DNA from: Enoplosus armatus
Taxonomy: Eukaryota > Chordata > Actinopteri > Centrarchiformes > Enoplosidae
Direction: 5' to 3'
Length of the DNA: 64,000 nt
Assembly (NCBI RefSeq): GCF_043641665.1
Contig: NC_092186.1
Location: 27,065,501-27,129,500, forward strand
The notes beneath the pieces are model-generated. The model was given only the letters and a program-made list of their open reading frames with translations. It had not been told where the DNA came from and did no database searches. Both the position numbers and the translations under genes were made by a program. Of this stretch, positions 61,520 through 64,000 are shown in pieces. Positions within the stretch are counted from its first letter, which is position 1. Each line of letters starts with the position of its first letter.

Positions 61520-62266
61520 ATGAACCCAGCCGACTCTAGTCAGCTTAAAGAACAGGTTCTAGCATCAACTAGCATCAGACAGCATGAGGAGCAGGTGGCT
61601 GCCATAAGTCGTGGTGTTACTGATCTGTCCACGTGTCAGGAGGATTTTAAGATTTCAGTTATCACGCAGGTTAATTGCTTAGCTCAGCAGATGCAGGATA
61701 TGCTCACTCACCTGCGAGAAGCTCCTCATAGTTCGAGCCCGACCACATCTACCGAACGCTTGAGTGTTTCTGCTCCTGTTTTGCCGGTCATCTCTGCCAT
61801 GCCTCCCCATCTTGCTGCACCTGAAAGATTCACGGGTGAGTCTGTTCTGTGCAGGCCCTTCCTGGTCCAGTGCAACCTGCACTTCGAGATGAATCCCACT
61901 GCCTTCCCCACACCATGTTCTCGGGTCGCCTTCATCACGTCGCATCTCACCGGACAAGCGGCGGCTTGGGCCACCTCCGAGTGGGCTCGGGATTCCCCAG
62001 TGTGCAACTCGCCGGAGCTGTTCATAGACTCTCTAAAGAAGATCTTTGACCACACCACACGGGAGGCAGCCCGAGTCCTGAAGAGGTTAGTACAAGGCAA
62101 CCGACCTGTGTCAGACTACGCAGTTGAGTTCCGCACCATAACCGCAAGCAGCGATTGGAACGATCCAGCGTTATTTGACGCTTTTATTGAAGGACTGTCT
62201 GATCCCATTCAAGACCATCTAGCCCCTCAAGATCTACCCCAGGATCTGGACTGGAAGAAAGCCTGA
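61520..62266 (+). pseudogene. gag: Truncated gypsy gag (copy 9)
   Basis: 248 codons with Cys111. Protease remnant at 62266-62418. Confidence 0.83.
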
Positions 62267-62926
62267 TGGCTTGGGATCTTGCTAAAGAACTAAGATTAAG
62301 ATCAGAGCTATTACCTTGCCCTCTTAAGGCAAGCGCACTTGATGGCAACACCTTATTTCATGTCACACATAGGACCGAACCTTTTGACTCTGATTCCTTA
62401 GTTTTAGGTTTCCCGTGACTGTGCAGACACAATCCCCATGTTGATTGGAACACTGGCTCCATCTTGAGATGGAGGGAAAGCTGTAAACTTAGCTGTCTGC
62501 AGCCTGAGAGGAGGGTGACACTGGGTCGGTGCTCTGGAGAGAGTGTTGGTCTTCCCCTCCAGGGCCTGCTCAGGCTTCCGACCTATCCAATGTTCCTGCC
62601 TGTTACCATGACCTCGCCTAGCAGAGCTAGCAAAGCTAAGGCGACGTCTCTTCCTCCTCACCGTTCTATGCCTGTCCCATTGACCTCATTCCAGGTACTA
62701 CCTTACCCAGGGGGCGTCTCTATTCCATCTCGGGACCAGAGAGGAAGGCTATGGAGGATTACATTGAGACCTCTCTGAATTATATTGACTATGCTCCTCT
62801 TAATTACCATAAAGAACCGGTACCCTCTCCCTCTTATGTCCTCAGTGTTTGAGCAGTTACAGTCGGCCAAGATCTTCATTAAGCTCGACCTCCGAAACGC
62901 CTACCACCTTGTCCGCATCAGAGAAG

Positions 62927-64000
62927 GGGGATGAGTGGAAGACGGGATTCAACACACCTACTGGGCACTATGAATACATGGTTATGCCTTTTGGGTTAAC
63001 AAATGCTCCGGCAGTGTTTCAAAACCTGGTGAATGATGTTTTGAGAGATTCTCTGGACCATTTTGTTTATGTTTATCTGGATGACATTTTGGTCTACTCG
63101 CCGGATGAGGAGACTCACATTACTCATGTTCGTCAGGTATTGTCACGATTGTTGGAGCACAGGCTGTATGTCAAGGCCGAGAAGTGCGATTTTCATGCTG
63201 AGTCAGAGTCGTTCCTGGGCTTCATCATAGCCCCTGGATTGATACAGATGGATCCGGCTAAAGTAAAAGCTGTGGCAGATGGGCCAGTTCCGGATAGCCG
63301 CAAAAAGGTTCAGCAATTCTTAGGATTTGCTAACTTTTACCGTCGGTTCATCCGGAACTTTAGCGCTATTGCAACGCCTCTGCATACCTTAACCTCTCCT
63401 CAGTCTCCTTTTCAGTGGACCGCCCAGGCTCAGGAGGCATTCCACCGGCTTAAGACCTTGTTCACCACAGCTCCTATCCTGTCTGTACCAGACCCCACCC
63501 GGCAGTTTGTGGTGGAGGTGGACGCCTCCAATGAAGGAGTCGGGGCGGTTCTCTCCCAGAGAGCAGAGGAGGATGGTAAGATGCATCCATGTGCATTCTT
63601 ATCCTGGAAGCTGACCAAGGCGGAGCGGAACTATGATGTGGGTAATCGTGAGCTGCTGGTGGTCAAAGTGGCGCTGGAGGAATGGCGTCACTTGCTGGAG
63701 GGGGCCCAGCAGCCGTTCATTGTTTGGACGGATCATAAAAATCTCCAGTATATCCGCAGTGCCAAGAGACTCAATTCTAGGCAAGCTCGCTGGTCACTGT
63801 TCTTTAACCGTTTCAACTTTGCTCTTTCTTACAGGTCCCAGAACGTTAAACCGGATGCCCTCTCCCGGCTGTACGATCCTGAGCCTGTTGCCAAGGAACC
63901 AGAATCCATCCTGCCACTTAACCGTGTGGTTGGGGAGGTTTCCTGGCGCAGAGTATCCGAGGTAGACCAAGACAATGGTGTGAATCCGCCCCTGGGCGAT
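62927..64000 (+). pseudogene. pol: RT-RNase H relic, cut by window end (copy 9)
   Basis: Type-D residues (Gly27, Asp144-Gly145, Thr176, Ala325). The window ends in the RNase H-integrase linker. Confidence 0.86.

Larger units (their letters stand above)
61029..64000 (+). repeat. Macrosatellite unit, copy 9 (type D, partial)
   Basis: The first 2,972 bp of a unit, cut by the window edge within the RNase H/integrase linker. It has type-D alleles at u2252-2253 and u2346, as in copy 7. Confidence 0.96.

Noticed and set aside
1..64000. Assembly artefact from a copied contig
   Set aside because: Copies carry patterned shared and private differences, including a 4-bp deletion, which simple in-silico duplication would not give. 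The copy number may still be wrong, since near-identical units are easily collapsed or expanded.
1..64000. Ribosomal DNA, histone or other gene-family tandem array; CRISPR array
   Set aside because: No rRNA, histone or other cellular gene seen. The repeat is continuous with no spacers, and the coding content is all retroelement debris.

Overview
The window is almost certainly from a fish (teleost) genome. It has spliceless, intron-poor eukaryotic repeat DNA, Ty3/gypsy LTR retrotransposons of the type common in teleosts, a teleost-type SINE/MITE tail and AT-rich filler. There are no bacterial features and no intact host gene that I can recognise.

The whole 64 kb is one head-to-tail tandem array (a macrosatellite) of a 7,629-bp unit. 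There are eight complete copies (1-7629, 7630-15258, 15259-22887, 22888-30516, 30517-38141, 38142-45770, 45771-53399, 53400-61028) and a partial ninth (61029-64000). Copy 5 is 7,625 bp because of a 4-bp deletion. The phase is set only by the window start, and neither array edge is visible. Copies differ at only a handful of positions. Unit coordinates ('u') below are those of copy 1.

Layout of one unit: (i) a 589-bp gypsy LTR (u7515 through u474 of the next unit) with TATA-like box and AATAAA; (ii) gag lacking its C-terminal zinc knuckle (u492-1238); (iii) a pol relic on the + strand with protease remnant, RT, RNase H, integrase and chromodomain, broken by several frameshifts and internal deletions (u1238-4136); (iv) a SINE/MITE-like repeat (about u4160-4372); (v) AT-rich DNA with recurring AGTGTTAA-like words (u4373-4731); (vi) a second, different gypsy relic on the - strand (u4732-5802); (vii) a small palindrome; (viii) an unrecognised 152-codon frame (u5854-6312); (ix) a 263-bp MITE candidate flanked by TTAA (u6313-6575); (x) a retropepsin fragment of a third element (about u6766-7023); (xi) non-coding DNA up to the next LTR.

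None of the retroelement genes can be functional. Nearly every lesion is common to all copies, so the elements decayed first and the composite block was amplified later. Diagnostic substitutions sort the copies into four types that fit a simple mutational ladder (A to C to D to B). Along the array they run A-B-C-C-A-B-D-C-D, which suggests that multi-unit blocks were duplicated. I found no defence, metabolic or other coding system; the array itself is the notable object.
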